Assembly: GCF_000620065.1 (NCBI RefSeq)
Contig: NZ_JHVI01000010.1
Location: 1-64,000 of the forward strand
DNA length: 64,000 nt
Origin: Meiothermus cerbereus DSM 11376
GTDB lineage: Bacteria > Deinococcota > Deinococci > Deinococcales > Thermaceae
Reading direction: 5' to 3'
Shown here: positions 8,339-19,830 of the stretch, one piece after another
Position numbering within the stretch: the first letter of the stretch is position 1
How the letters are laid out: each line of letters starts with the position of its first letter
Notes under the pieces: model-generated
Seen by the model: only the letters and a program-made list of their open reading frames with translations
The model's database searches: none
What the model was told of the DNA's origin: nothing
Translations under genes and position numbers: made by a program

Positions 8339-8561
8339 GCTCATCCAAAAGACCCCATAGCTCCGCATGCGTGCAAGCCCTTATCCTGCGCCCTGCCACA
8401 GGCACGACGGGCAGGGTGGGTTGAGCTGTACTGGTGGCTTGACGGTTCAAACCCTCCTCCAAGCACCTCAGCACTATTTCCCGCAGGGGTTTTCCCTCCC
8501 GAACGGCCAACAGCTTGAGTCGCTTGTACAGGTCATCGGGCAAGTCCAGCTTGGTTCGCAT
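8325..8561 (-). CDS. VapB-like ribbon-helix-helix antitoxin, orphan
   Basis: A 78-residue protein. The N-terminal half (MRTKLDLPDDLYKRLKLLAV, then GKPLREIVLRCLEEGLNRQ) is a ribbon-helix-helix DNA-binding domain. The C-terminal half (LPVVPVAGRRIRACTHAELW, then GLLDEH) matches the toxin-binding tail of VapB antitoxins, which normally lead straight into a VapC gene. Here only a five-codon stub of such a gene follows, so the antitoxin appears to have lost its partner. It lies between an IS200/IS605-type element and a permease gene, in the orientation of the transport operon. Confidence 0.7.
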   Translation of the reverse strand: MRTKLDLPDDLYKRLKLLAVREGKPLREIVLRCLEEGLNRQATSTAQPTLPVVPVAGRRIRACTHAELWGLLDEHVAS

Positions 8562-8615
8562 AAGTTCGTACCAGCATAACCGCTTCCGGCAGCCATTGGG
8601 GTCGTCCAGTACTTT

Positions 8616-9671
8616 TTACCTTCCCCAGCGAAGACGGTAGCGCAAAAATAGCTCCGAGCCAATCAGGCAAAAAAGAATTACCCCGCTAAACACGTCCACA
8701 ATGCGAAAGGGCATGTTCAGGCTCACCTTCAACAGGTCGCCCCCCGCCAGCACCAGGCCCATCAGGGGAGCGGTGAGGAGCACCAGCGCAGGGTGCCCCC
8801 GGGCCAGCCAGGCCACGATGATGGCGGTAAAGCCATAGCCGGAAGAGAGCTGGCTGGGCTCAATCAGGCGGTGGTGGATGCCGGCGATCTCGCCCACCCC
8901 AGCCAGACCGGCCATACCCCCGGTGATGAGGGCCAAGAGCAAGAGCACCCGGCCCTGCGCGATGCCCAAATAGCGGGCCGCCCCGGGGTTCTCGCCCGCG
9001 ATGCGCATGCGGAAACCCAGGGTGGTGCGAAAGAGCAAAAACTGCAACAAAAGGGCCAGCAGCACGCCCAAAAGCAAGGTGGGCCAGTGGACGCTCGAGC
9101 CCGGCCAAAGCGGAATCTGCTGGTACTCGGCAAAACGGTCGGAGTAGATGTAGCCCCGCACGTCCTTGCCGCGCCAGGGGCCGTTAATCAGGAAGATCAC
9201 CAGCGACTGGGCCACGTAGTTGAGCATCAGGGTGGAGAGGATCTCGTTGACGCTGAAGCGCAGCCGCAGCCAGGCCGCCAGGCCGCACCACAGCGCCCCG
9301 CCCAAAGCCCCGGCCAGCGCCATCGCCGGCAGGCTCAGGGGAGCGGGCAGGGGCAGGAAGAGGGCCACCCCCGCCGCCAACACCGCCCCCAGCAAAAGCT
9401 GCCCCTCGGCCCCGATGTTGTAGAACTGGGTGCGAAAAGCCAGGGTGAGGCCCACCCCAATCAGGAGCAAGGGAATGCTGCGGCGCAGGATCTCCTGCCA
9501 GCCTCTGGCCTCCAGCAGGGTTCCGGTAAACATGAGCCGGTAGACCTCGAGCGGATTCTGCCCATAGGCCACAAACACCCCCCCCACCAGCACAAAGGCC
9601 AGCCCCAGCGCAGCCAGCGTAACCCCCAGCATCCGCCAGGGCGAGGCGTGGGCGAGGGGCTCGAGCCTCAT
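8616..9671 (-). CDS. BMP-type ABC transporter permease (first permease subunit)
   Basis: Membrane protein of 351 residues with nine or ten hydrophobic helices, of the NupP/YufP-like branch of BPD_transp_2 permeases. Family segments include LTLAFRTQFYNIGAEGQLLL around residues 78-97, NEILSTLMLNYVAQSLVIFL around 143-162 and MRIAGENPGAARYLG around 222-236. Its start overlaps the stop of the ATPase gene by 4 bp (ATGA), so the two are translationally coupled. The permease partner lies beyond the IS200/IS605-type insertion. Together they should form the channel of a purine nucleobase or nucleoside importer. Confidence 0.88.
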   Translation of the reverse strand: MRLEPLAHASPWRMLGVTLAALGLAFVLVGGVFVAYGQNPLEVYRLMFTGTLLEARGWQEILRRSIPLLLIGVGLTLAFRTQFYNIGAEGQLLLGAVLAAGVALFLPLPAPLSLPAMALAGALGGALWCGLAAWLRLRFSVNEILSTLMLNYVAQSLVIFLINGPWRGKDVRGYIYSDRFAEYQQIPLWPGSSVHWPTLLLGVLLALLLQFLLFRTTLGFRMRIAGENPGAARYLGIAQGRVLLLLALITGGMAGLAGVGEIAGIHHRLIEPSQLSSGYGFTAIIVAWLARGHPALVLLTAPLMGLVLAGGDLLKVSLNMPFRIVDVFSGVILFCLIGSELFLRYRLRWGR

Positions 9672-11164
9672 ACCTCACCTCCGGTCATCAGCAGGCCAAT
9701 CTCTTCGCGGGTGAGGCTACCGACCGCAAAAGGGCCCTTGAGCCATCCCCGGTAGAGCACCCCTATCCGGTCGCAGAGCGAAAGCAGTTCTTCCAGGTCT
9801 TCCGAGACCAAGAGCACCGCCGCCCCCTGCTGGGTTTTTTCCAGCAAGACCCGGTGCACCTGCTCGGTGGCCCCAATATCCAGGCCGTAGGTGGGGTGGA
9901 CGGCCAGAATGAGCTGGGGCTGCCCGGCCAGCTCGCGGGCCAGAATAACTTTTTGGATGTTGCCGCCGGAAAGGAGCCTCGAGGGGGTATGCAGGCTGGG
10001 CGTGGCGATGGCATAAGCCCGCACCCGGGCCTCGGCCTGGGCCAAAAAAGCCGCCGGGTCGAGCAAAGCCCCACGGGCCAGCGGGGGCCGGTCGAAGGTA
10101 CGCAGGGCCAGGTTTTCGGTCACGCTCATGCTGGGAACCGTGCCCATGTGAATGCGGTCTTCGGGGATGTGGGCCACACCCAGCTCAAACAGGCGGGCCG
10201 GATGGGCTGGCAGGGGCTGCCCCAGCAGACGCAAAGAACCCGCTGTGGGGTTGCGCAATCCTGCCAGCACCTCCACCAGCTCGCTCTGGCCATTGCCCGC
10301 CACCCCGGCGATGCCCAGAATCTCCCCGCGGTGCAGTGCAAAGGAGACCCCCCGCAAGGCCGGCAGGTTGCGGCTCGAGCGGGCCTCGAGTTGCTCGACC
10401 TCGAGTACCACATCGCCCACCTGCGCGGCTTGCCGTTTGCGCTCGAAGCTCACCGTGCGCCCTACCATCAGCTCGGCCAGCCTGGCCTTGCTGGCCTCTT
10501 CTTTAGGCAGGCTGCCCACCACCCGCCCCCGGCGCAGCACCGTGCAGCGGTCGGCAATGGACAGCACCTCCTCGAGCTTGTGGGAGATAAAAACGAGCGA
10601 CTTGCCCGCCGCCCGTAGCTCGCGCATGACCCTGAACAAGGCCTCGGCCTCCTGGGGGGTGAGCACGCTGGTGGGCTCGTCCAGGATCAGCACCTTAGCC
10701 CCCCGCAACAAGGCCCGCACAATCTCCACCCGTTGCTTCTCACCGGGTGAAAGCTGGTAAACCCGGGCCCTGGGGTCTATCTGCAAACCATAGCCCTGGG
10801 CCATCCGCTCCACCAGCGGCACAATGCGCTGGGCAGGCAGCAGGGGGCTGCCAATGCCCAATGCCAGGTTCTCCGCTACGGTGTGGCGGTTTACCAGCGT
10901 GGGGTGCTGGGGCACCAGCCCGATGCCCAGCCTTAGCGCGTCCATCGGCGAGCCAATCCTGGCCGGACGGCCCTCCACCAGAATCTCCCCCTCGTCGGGG
11001 CGATACAGCCCATAGAGGATGGAGACCAGGGTGGACTTACCCGCCCCATTTTCCCCCAGCAGGGCCAGCACCTCGCCGGGGTAGACCTCGAGGCTCACCC
11101 CGTCGTTGGCGACCACCCCCGGAAAGCGCTTGGTGATGTTTTTCAGCTCGAGCAGGGCCGGCAT
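9668..11164 (-). CDS. Nucleoside/nucleobase ABC transporter ATP-binding protein (two ABC cassettes)
   Basis: A 498-residue protein with two fused ATP-binding cassettes, like RbsA and the BMP-system ATPases. Cassette 1 has Walker A GENGAGKS (about residues 36-43), signature LSPGEKQR and Walker B VLILDEPTS. Cassette 2 has a degenerate Walker A (GVAGNGQSE), signature LSGGNIQK and an altered Walker B (LILAVHPTYGLD), as usual in this family, where the second site is catalytically weak. It energises import with the two permeases downstream and the BMP binding protein. xdhC ends 26 bp upstream, so uptake and oxidation of the purine are encoded in one transcription unit. Confidence 0.9.
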   Translation of the reverse strand: MPALLELKNITKRFPGVVANDGVSLEVYPGEVLALLGENGAGKSTLVSILYGLYRPDEGEILVEGRPARIGSPMDALRLGIGLVPQHPTLVNRHTVAENLALGIGSPLLPAQRIVPLVERMAQGYGLQIDPRARVYQLSPGEKQRVEIVRALLRGAKVLILDEPTSVLTPQEAEALFRVMRELRAAGKSLVFISHKLEEVLSIADRCTVLRRGRVVGSLPKEEASKARLAELMVGRTVSFERKRQAAQVGDVVLEVEQLEARSSRNLPALRGVSFALHRGEILGIAGVAGNGQSELVEVLAGLRNPTAGSLRLLGQPLPAHPARLFELGVAHIPEDRIHMGTVPSMSVTENLALRTFDRPPLARGALLDPAAFLAQAEARVRAYAIATPSLHTPSRLLSGGNIQKVILARELAGQPQLILAVHPTYGLDIGATEQVHRVLLEKTQQGAAVLLVSEDLEELLSLCDRIGVLYRGWLKGPFAVGSLTREEIGLLMTGGEV

Positions 11165-11190
11165 TGCCGCAAATCATACCTAAAACCGCG

Positions 11191-12027
11191 TTACTCGGCC
11201 ACCTTTTCCCGGGCCGGCCTAGCCTGGAGGGTGCCGAAAATATGCGGCAGCAGTTGGGCCGCCGTGGCAATGGCAATGGCCTCCGGCGCTTTGCTTTTGG
11301 CCCCCGGAAGACCAATGGGGGTGGTCACCCGCTTGAAATCGGCCTCGGAAAAGCCCTGCTGGCCCAGCTTCTGCCGGAAGCGGGCCCACTTGCTAGCGCT
11401 GCCGATCAGGCCGATATACCCCAGGTCGGCCCGGCGCAAAGCCCGCTCGAGCACGAACAAATCCTCGGCGTGGTCGTGGGTCAGGATGACCAGGTGCGCG
11501 CCCTCTGGCAGGTCGTTTACCACCCCGTCCAGGATGGGCGCGTGGAAAGTTTTGATCTCGGCCTGGCCCTGGCGCAGCGGTTCCAGTCGCTCAGGGGCGA
11601 GCATCTGGGCCCTCGAGTCGGCCAGCCAGAGCGCTATGGGACAGATGGAGAGGACCCTGGCCAGCGCCAGCCCCACGTGTCCCAGTCCGAAAATCGCCAC
11701 GGTGGGCTTGTGCGAGATAACCGGCTCGAGCAACAGGCTCACCTCACCCCCGCAGCACTGCACCCCATACTCGGCAAGGGCGTTTTCGGTGAGCCGGATG
11801 GTGTGCATCTGGGGGGCCAGGGCACGCTCGGCCAGCATCTGCCGGGCCAGATGGATGGCGGTGGCCTCGAGGTTCCCACCCCCAATGGTGCCGTAGGTCG
11901 CGCCCGCTGTGACCAGCATCTTGGCCCCGGCCTCCTGGGGGGCATGGCCCCGCACCGCCACCAACGTGACCATGACCAGCGGCTCCTGCCTGGCCACCAG
12001 CTCGCGGAAGTGCTCAAACCAGCGCAT
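11191..12027 (-). CDS. xdhC: XdhC-type molybdenum cofactor insertion protein
   Basis: A 278-residue protein of the XdhC/CoxI family, which binds the molybdenum cofactor, helps its sulfuration and inserts it into xanthine dehydrogenase. The N-terminal XdhC_CoxI domain has GAKMLVTAGATYGTIGGGNL around residues 34-53 and EYGVQCCGGEVSLLLEP around 86-102, including the paired cysteines. The C-terminal half is a Rossmann-like domain (VAIFGLGHVGLAL, then LIGSASKWARF). The gene follows xdhB after 6 bp and precedes the transporter ATPase. Confidence 0.92.
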   Translation of the reverse strand: MRWFEHFRELVARQEPLVMVTLVAVRGHAPQEAGAKMLVTAGATYGTIGGGNLEATAIHLARQMLAERALAPQMHTIRLTENALAEYGVQCCGGEVSLLLEPVISHKPTVAIFGLGHVGLALARVLSICPIALWLADSRAQMLAPERLEPLRQGQAEIKTFHAPILDGVVNDLPEGAHLVILTHDHAEDLFVLERALRRADLGYIGLIGSASKWARFRQKLGQQGFSEADFKRVTTPIGLPGAKSKAPEAIAIATAAQLLPHIFGTLQARPAREKVAE

Positions 12028-12033
12028 GGTCTC

Positions 12034-14357
<2,324 letters not shown>

Positions 14358-14361
<4 letters not shown>

Positions 14362-15755
14362 GCCCGCACCTCCGCAGTTTCGGCGTAGAACTTTTGCAGC
14401 AGGCTCGAGAGCATAGCGCTGCGGTAGGCCGCGCTGCCGCGGTGGTCGTCAATGGGCCTGAACTCGCTGCGGATCAGCTCGCTGGCGGCCCGCACGGTGC
14501 GCTCATCCCAGGGCTTGCCCTCCAGGAAAGCCTCGGTCTGGCTGGCCCGCACGGGGGTGGGGGCCACCCCGCCCAGGCCGATGCGGATGGACTGCACCCG
14601 GCCCCCCTCCAGCCGCAAGGCAAAGGCCGCGGCCACGGTGGAGATATCGTCCATACGGCGCTTGGACACCTTGTAGAAGCGGGCCTGGGGGGCCAGGGGC
14701 AGGGGGATTCGCACTGCCCGGATGACCTCGCCGGGCTCAAAGGCGGTCTGGCGGTAGCCGGTGAAGAAGCGCTCGAGCGGCAGCGCCCGCTCCCCCGCTG
14801 CGCCGGTAAGCACCACCTCGGCCCCCAGGGCCAAGAGCACCGGCGGCCCGTCGCCAATGGGTGAGGCCGTGCCCAGGTTGCCCCCTAGGGTAGCCCGGTT
14901 GCGGATCAGGCGGGAGGCAAACAGGGGAAACCACTGGGCCAAGAGGGGAATGCGCCCTTCCAGCCAGTGCTCGAGCTCGGAAAGGGTTACGCCCGCGCCA
15001 ATCTCGACATAGTTCTGGCCCCAAAAAAGGGTCTGAAGTTCTGGCACCTGGCTGATGTCCACCTGCACCTCCGCTCGAGCAAAGCGCTGGTTGACCTCCA
15101 CCACCCAGTCGGTTCCACCCGCTACCAGCTTGGCCGCAGGGTGCTCGGCCAGGATGCGAAAAAGCTCGGGCAGGGATAGGGGCCGGTAAAAGCGCGGAGA
15201 TGACCCGGTTTTGGGGCTGTACTCGAGCGACTTCACCGCCTCCACCGGGGTGTTTAGCCGCTGCGCCAGGGGGTCGTGGGGCGCAGGCTGGCCCAGCGAG
15301 AGGGCGGCATCCCGGATGGGCCGGTAGCCGGTGCAGCGGCAGAGGTTGCCGGAAAGGGCCTCGAGGTCGAAGTTGCTCCGATTTTTGCGGTAATATTCTG
15401 CCGCCATGCTCACCACAAAACCCGGCGTGCAGTAGCCGCACTGCGAGCCGCCCTGGAGCATGGCCTCCTGCACCGGGTGCAGCCTCTCCCCCTGCGCCAG
15501 CCCCTCCACCGTCCAGACCTCCTGGCCCGCCAGGCTGGGCAGCAGCAGCAGGCAGCCGTTTACGGCCTCGAGCCGCGCGCCCTGGCCCTCGGGCCGCAGC
15601 AAAAGCAGCGCGCAGGCCCCGCACTCCCCCTCGGCGCAGCCCTCTTTGCTGCCTATCCAACCTTGCTGACGCAACCAGGAGAGTGCCGTGGTGTGGGGGT
15701 CTACACCTGAAACCCCAACCGTTTGCCCGTTCAACTTAAAACTGATTTCGCCCAC
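14358..15755 (-). CDS. xdhA: Xanthine dehydrogenase, iron-sulfur and FAD subunit
   Basis: A small subunit of about 465 residues that passes electrons from the molybdenum site to NAD. Residues 1-80 form a plant-type 2Fe-2S domain (CAEGECGAC). Residues 80-160 form the helical 2Fe-2S domain (SQCGYCTPGF and NLCRCTGYRP). Residues 185-460 form the FAD domain (LVAGGTDW, RNRATLGGNLGTASPIGD, VSKRRMDDIS). GTG 15755 is chosen because GGGGAGGG lies five bases upstream; a TTG at 15758 is the alternative. First gene of the leftward purine unit. No convincing -35 box was found in the 290 bp upstream. Confidence 0.9.
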
Positions 15756-16048
15756 CAAAGCCCTCCCCGTGCGCTCAGGCTATAAAACCGGTCCGTGATG
15801 CCTCTGCTCGAATTGCATTGCCTGCCAGGGTCTGCCTATAGCTTTTTATTGTACAACCGAGCGGCCCAGGAACCGCAGTCTGCCGGTGCGTGAACCACCC
15901 CCCCTGCCGTGCAGGCAACTAAAGCACCTGGCAGCCACAGCGCTACCGCAGGACAACCTCGAGCAGTGCCGTATGGCCGTCTTGAAGCAATCTAGACCGG
16001 GTTTGCTCAGCCGCTATCCAGGGGTAAGCGGCATTTTCACTGTGGGAA
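15756..16048. other. Intergenic region upstream of xdhA
   Basis: A 293-bp stretch between xdhA and vapC with no credible gene; the frames here lack ribosome sites and coding character. An 8-bp palindrome TTGTACAA lies at 15849-15856, in the region where an xdh promoter or operator would be expected, and AT-rich TATAG-like hexamers occur on the minus strand, but none has a matching -35 box. Confidence 0.3.
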
Positions 16049-16441
16049 TTACGAACCGCGGATCACTTCCACGCCGACCCCCGACACCTGCTCCCAGGTG
16101 CGATCAGCCGTAAGGGCTACCATTCCGTGGGCCATTGCCGTGGACAAACAAGCCCGATCCCCCAGGGAAAGGCCCAGGGTACGGGTGGCTGGGTCCAGCT
16201 CCCCAGCGATGCGGGCCGTTTCAATGGTAAATGGCAGAACCTGCAAGCCCAGGGCCAGCAGCCTGGTCAGGATACGCCCAGGCTCTTTTCCCTTCCCCTT
16301 TAGCTTCCCCAACACCTCAGCCAGGTTCACCGCGCTTATGGCTGCCCCGTCCCTAAGGGCGTCCTGCACCCGTTCCCAGCCCATTTCCTGTTGGAGGTAG
16401 GCCAGAACAGCGGAGGCATCCAGGCAGTACCGCTCAGGCAT
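16049..16441 (-). CDS. vapC: VapC-type PIN-domain toxin
   Basis: A 130-residue PIN-domain ribonuclease. The acidic residues expected for metal-dependent RNA cleavage are present: Asp8 in CLDASAVLAYL, Glu42 in NLAEVLGKL, Asp96 in LGDRACLS and a C-terminal Asp in ALTADRTW. It overlaps the upstream antitoxin gene by 8 bp, the usual order for a type II toxin-antitoxin pair. Target RNA is unknown. It separates the xanthine dehydrogenase unit from clpA. Confidence 0.9.
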   Translation of the reverse strand: MPERYCLDASAVLAYLQQEMGWERVQDALRDGAAISAVNLAEVLGKLKGKGKEPGRILTRLLALGLQVLPFTIETARIAGELDPATRTLGLSLGDRACLSTAMAHGMVALTADRTWEQVSGVGVEVIRGS

Positions 16442-16688
16442 CCTTGACCGCTTCCCTACGGCGTTCTTCTAAAAGCTCCTCTGTCAGACTTTCCTCAATA
16501 TCGGCCACCTCCGCCCAAAGCTCGGCTTCCACCTTCTCCCAGGGCTCGAGGATGAGGCGGCCCCCCTCCACCAGGACCACCAACCGGCTCCCCGGCTTCA
16601 CCCCCAGGCTCTGGCGGATGTGTTTGGGGAGAAGCAGCCGGCCCTGGTAATCTAGGGTAAGTGTGGCAAATTCTGCTTCTTTCACCAT
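16434..16688 (-). CDS. vapB: AbrB/MazE-type antitoxin of the vapBC pair
   Basis: An 84-residue antitoxin. Residues 8-50 form an AbrB/SpoVT swapped-hairpin DNA-binding domain (LTLDYQGRLLLPKHIRQSLG, then VKPGSRLVVLVEGGRL). The acidic tail (ADIEESLTEELLEE) would bind the toxin. A TATACT box 6 bases before the ATG suggests a leaderless transcript. It should neutralise the VapC made from the overlapping gene downstream and repress the pair. Confidence 0.88.
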   Translation of the reverse strand: MVKEAEFATLTLDYQGRLLLPKHIRQSLGVKPGSRLVVLVEGGRLILEPWEKVEAELWAEVADIEESLTEELLEERRREAVKDA

Positions 16689-16694
16689 AAAGGT

Positions 16695-16700
16695 AGTATA
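16695..16700 (-). promoter_or_regulatory. -10 box (TATACT) of vapBC
   Basis: TATACT on the minus strand ends 6 bases before the vapB ATG, so transcription would start at or next to the start codon. No good -35 match is visible. Confidence 0.4.
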
Positions 16701-16732
16701 CAGCCGGGAATGTCGGCAAAGCGTCCGATCAT

Positions 16733-16748
16733 GCCCTGGGGCCAGGGC
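16733..16748 (-). terminator. Possible hairpin at the 3' end of clpA
   Basis: GCCCTGG (16733-16739) and CCAGGGC (16742-16748) are a perfect inverted repeat with a 2-nt centre, 3 bp past the clpA stop. A T-run is lacking, so termination is not certain. Confidence 0.3.
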
Positions 16749-16751
16749 TGG

Positions 16752-19019
16752 TCAGGCAGGCTGGGCCTGGAGCAGAATCTCCTCACCCTGACGCACAATC
16801 TGCAAGCGGCCCCCGTGCTTGAGCGGGCCAAAGAGCAGCAGGTCGGCCAGGGGCTTCTTGATTTTCTCCTGGATCAGCCGGGCCAGCGGGCGGGCGCCCA
16901 TCAAGCGGTCGTAGCCCTTCTCGGCCAGCCAGGCCAGGGCCTCGGGGTGAACCTCCAGGGCCACCTTGCGCTCTTTTAGTTGGGCCTCGAGCTGGCCCAG
17001 AAACTTGCCCACAATTTGCTGCATGACCACCGGGGAAAGCGGGTCGAAGTGTACGATGGCGTCCAGGCGGTTGCGGAACTCCGGGGTAAACATGCGCCTT
17101 AGGGCCTCTTCGCTGGCCTCCGAGCGGGTGCCGCCCAAAAAGCCCACCCGCAGCTCGCTGGCCTCGGCGGCCCCGGCGTTGGTGGTCATGATCAGGATGG
17201 TGCTGCGGAAGTCCACATTTTTACCGTTGTGGTCGGTCAGCTTGCCGTAGTCCATCACCTGCAGCAGGATGGCGTAGAGGTCGGGGTGGGCCTTTTCGAT
17301 CTCGTCGAGCAAAAGCACCGCGTGGGGGTTCTGCAGCACTGCGTCGGTCAGCAGGCCGCCCTGGTCGAAGCCCACGTAGCCCGGCGGGGCACCGATGAGC
17401 CGCGAGACCGAGTGCTTCTCCATGTACTCCGACATGTCGAAGCGCAGCAGTGGAACCCCCAGCGAGGCTGCGAGCTGGCGGGCCAGCTCGGTTTTGCCCA
17501 CCCCGGTAGGGCCTGCAAACAGATACGAGCCCATCGGTTTTTGTGGGTCGCGCAGACCGGCCCGCGCCAGCTTGATGGCGCTGGCCACCTCCTCCACCGC
17601 TTTGTCCTGCCCAAAAACCGCGGCCTTGAGCTCCTGCTCGAGGTTCGCCAGCACCGCTTCGTCGTCGCGGGAGAGGTTCTTGGCGGGAATGCGGGCCATG
17701 CGGGCCACGGTGGCCTCCACCTCGGCCACCCCGATGCGGTTCTTGCGCTTGCCCGGCGGCAGCAGGGCCTGGGCCGCCCCGGCCTCGTCCAGCACGTCCA
17801 GGGCCGAGTCGGGCAGGCGGCGCTCGGAAAGGTGCCGGGCGGCCAGCTCCACCGCCCGCTCGAGGGCCTGCCTGGTGTAGGTGAGCTGGTGATGGGCCTC
17901 CAGGCGCGGTTTGAGTCCCTCCAGAATTTTGACTGCGTCGGCCTGAGAGGGCTCGCCCACGTCGATCTTCTGGAAGCGCCGGGCGATGGCCCGGTCCTTC
18001 TCGAAGTGCTTGTACTCGGCAAAGGTGGTGGCCCCGATGCACTTGAGCTTGCCGGTCAGGGCCGGTTTGAGCAGGTTGCTGGCGTCCACCACAGAGCCGG
18101 TGGTGGAGCCCGCCCCCACGATGGTATGAATCTCGTCAATGAAGAGAATGGCGTTGGGGTGGGCCTCGAGGGCCTTCATCACCGCCTTCACGCGCTCCTC
18201 GAAGTCGCCCCGGTAGCGCGTACCGGCCAGCAGGCTGCCCATATCCAGGGCAAAGACCTCGGCCCCCACCAGCTTGCTGGGCAGCGGAACCCCCGGGGTG
18301 CGGTTCTTTGCCGCAGGTGTCTTCTCCTGTTCCACAATGAGCTGGGCCAGCCCCTCCACGATGGCGGTCTTGCCCACCCCAGGGTCGCCCACCAGGAGGG
18401 GATTGTTCTTCTGGCGGCGGGAGAGGACGGTCAGGATGCGCTCGAGCTCCTTCTCCCGGCCAATGAGCGGGTCGAGCTGGCCCTTGCGGGCCTGTTCGGT
18501 CAGGTTGGTGCAGTAGGCCTCCAGCGGGTTCTGCGCCACCCCCGCCCCATCTTCCCCCACCTGCACGGGTTCGATGCTCGGGCTGGCACCCCTGGGCAAA
18601 GCCCCCCGCGAGAGGGCCGCGGTCAGGTCGAGCCGGGTTACGCCAAGCTGCTCCAGCAAGGCATAGGCCGCCGACTGACGCTCATCCATGATGGCCACCA
18701 GCACGTTGGCGCCGTTGGCCTGGTCGCGTCCGGCCGAGCGCATTTGCAGCACGGCCCGCTGGATGACCCGCTGAAAGGCGGTGGTGGGCTCGGGCTCGAC
18801 ACCCGGAATGCGCTCGAACTGCCGCAGCGACTCCTCCAGCAAAGCCCGCAAGTGCCCCAGATCCACTTTGCACGATTGCAAGACCCGGCTGGCGTCGGGG
18901 TCGTCGAGCAGGGCCAGCAGCAGGTGCTCGAGGCCGGCGTACTCGTGCCCCCGCTCGAGGGCAATTTCCAGCGCACGGCGAATAGAACGTTCGAGGGTGG
19001 GGGTCAAAGGAGTCTCCAT
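16752..19019 (-). CDS. clpA: ClpA, ATP-dependent unfoldase of the ClpAP protease
   Basis: A 755-residue Hsp100 protein: Clp N-terminal repeats (residues 1-145), AAA module 1 with Walker [10 protein letters not shown] and Walker B ILFIDEIH, and AAA module 2 with GPTGVGKTE and [13 protein letters not shown]. There is no long middle coiled coil, which separates it from ClpB and ClpC. The C-terminal loop ELRVGFLGG matches the position of the ClpP-binding IGL/IGF loop of ClpA and ClpX. The adaptor gene clpS lies about 0.8 kb upstream on the same strand, which supports ClpA over ClpC. It unfolds tagged and N-degron proteins for ClpP, which is not encoded here. Confidence 0.93.
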   Translation of the reverse strand: METPLTPTLERSIRRALEIALERGHEYAGLEHLLLALLDDPDASRVLQSCKVDLGHLRALLEESLRQFERIPGVEPEPTTAFQRVIQRAVLQMRSAGRDQANGANVLVAIMDERQSAAYALLEQLGVTRLDLTAALSRGALPRGASPSIEPVQVGEDGAGVAQNPLEAYCTNLTEQARKGQLDPLIGREKELERILTVLSRRQKNNPLLVGDPGVGKTAIVEGLAQLIVEQEKTPAAKNRTPGVPLPSKLVGAEVFALDMGSLLAGTRYRGDFEERVKAVMKALEAHPNAILFIDEIHTIVGAGSTTGSVVDASNLLKPALTGKLKCIGATTFAEYKHFEKDRAIARRFQKIDVGEPSQADAVKILEGLKPRLEAHHQLTYTRQALERAVELAARHLSERRLPDSALDVLDEAGAAQALLPPGKRKNRIGVAEVEATVARMARIPAKNLSRDDEAVLANLEQELKAAVFGQDKAVEEVASAIKLARAGLRDPQKPMGSYLFAGPTGVGKTELARQLAASLGVPLLRFDMSEYMEKHSVSRLIGAPPGYVGFDQGGLLTDAVLQNPHAVLLLDEIEKAHPDLYAILLQVMDYGKLTDHNGKNVDFRSTILIMTTNAGAAEASELRVGFLGGTRSEASEEALRRMFTPEFRNRLDAIVHFDPLSPVVMQQIVGKFLGQLEAQLKERKVALEVHPEALAWLAEKGYDRLMGARPLARLIQEKIKKPLADLLLFGPLKHGGRLQIVRQGEEILLQAQPA

Positions 19020-19103
19020 ACCTGCATCCTCGAGTCTAGCAGGATGATGGGTTCAGATTGTGCAGTAAGGGATTCCAAAAGCTGCCCAGAAGCATCTGCA
19101 CGG

Positions 19104-19748
19104 CTAGTTTCCGGTATGACAACCGCATTCAGCGCCGTTGGCCTTGGCAAAGGCCTCGCGCCCTTCGGTAAAAGACAGGTAGGCCAGCCCCAAGGCGCCC
19201 AGGCTGTCCACAAACCAGATGCCGCTAAGGCTATAAATCAGGCTCGAGGCCAGCAGCAAGCCTGACATATACATGCAGACCCGCGCACACTTGGCATCGG
19301 CCAGCATGGCCTCCGAGCCCAGGGCTACACCTGCTTGGGTTTTATAGTGAATGAGCGCCCACATCAACGAGATGGAAATAACCGCAATCACCACGCCGGC
19401 CAGGGTGGTCTCGGGCCGGTGCCCGGTAGCCAGGTTGTACAGAGCCATCGCCGAGAGAATCCCCACCAGTCCATAAAACCCGGTTCCGGTAATCTGCAGG
19501 GCGGTTTTCTCGAAGCGTCCCTTGGGCTGGCCCGGATGCCGCCAGATGCGCAGCACCATAGCCAGAATCCCCAGCCCCGAAATCATCTCGATAAAGCTGT
19601 CCAGGCCAAAGCCAAATAGCGTCAGCGACTCATCGGCCAGGCCAAACCAGACCGAAACCAGTCCCTCGAGCAAGTTGTAGACCACGGTCAGAATCGCCAG
19701 AGCAAAGGCCAATCGGTACCAGCGTTGATCCTGGGAGGAAAGATACAT
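19104..19748 (-). CDS. CDF-like multi-pass membrane protein (cation efflux fold)
   Basis: About 214 residues with five or six predicted membrane helices, related to the membrane part of cation diffusion facilitators (FGFGLDSFIEMISGLGILAM around residues 45-64). The cytoplasmic C-terminal domain of full CDF transporters is missing, and the protein ends in a cysteine/histidine tail (ECGCHTGN) that could bind metal. ATG 19748 is preferred over a TTG two codons upstream. It sits between clpS and clpA on the same strand, although no link to proteolysis is known. A transport role is inferred from fold only. Confidence 0.6.
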   Translation of the reverse strand: MYLSSQDQRWYRLAFALAILTVVYNLLEGLVSVWFGLADESLTLFGFGLDSFIEMISGLGILAMVLRIWRHPGQPKGRFEKTALQITGTGFYGLVGILSAMALYNLATGHRPETTLAGVVIAVISISLMWALIHYKTQAGVALGSEAMLADAKCARVCMYMSGLLLASSLIYSLSGIWFVDSLGALGLAYLSFTEGREAFAKANGAECGCHTGN

Positions 19749-19830
19749 ACCCAAACCCTACCCCAAGCACCAGCGCTCTTTTGTACGTTTGGCACCTTGG
19801 ATATTGCAATTCCGGCATCAAAAACCGGCT

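Noticed and set aside
15849-15856. TTGTACAA palindrome upstream of xdhA, also present near 63209, as a shared operator
   Set aside because: Two occurrences of an 8-mer are not enough to claim a regulon, and the second site is between a HAD gene and a protoglobin gene with no purine link.
17229-19265. A 678-codon open frame opposite clpA
   Set aside because: It mirrors the strong codon bias of clpA on the other strand and has low-complexity Gly/His/Gln-rich content. ClpA is complete and unambiguous.
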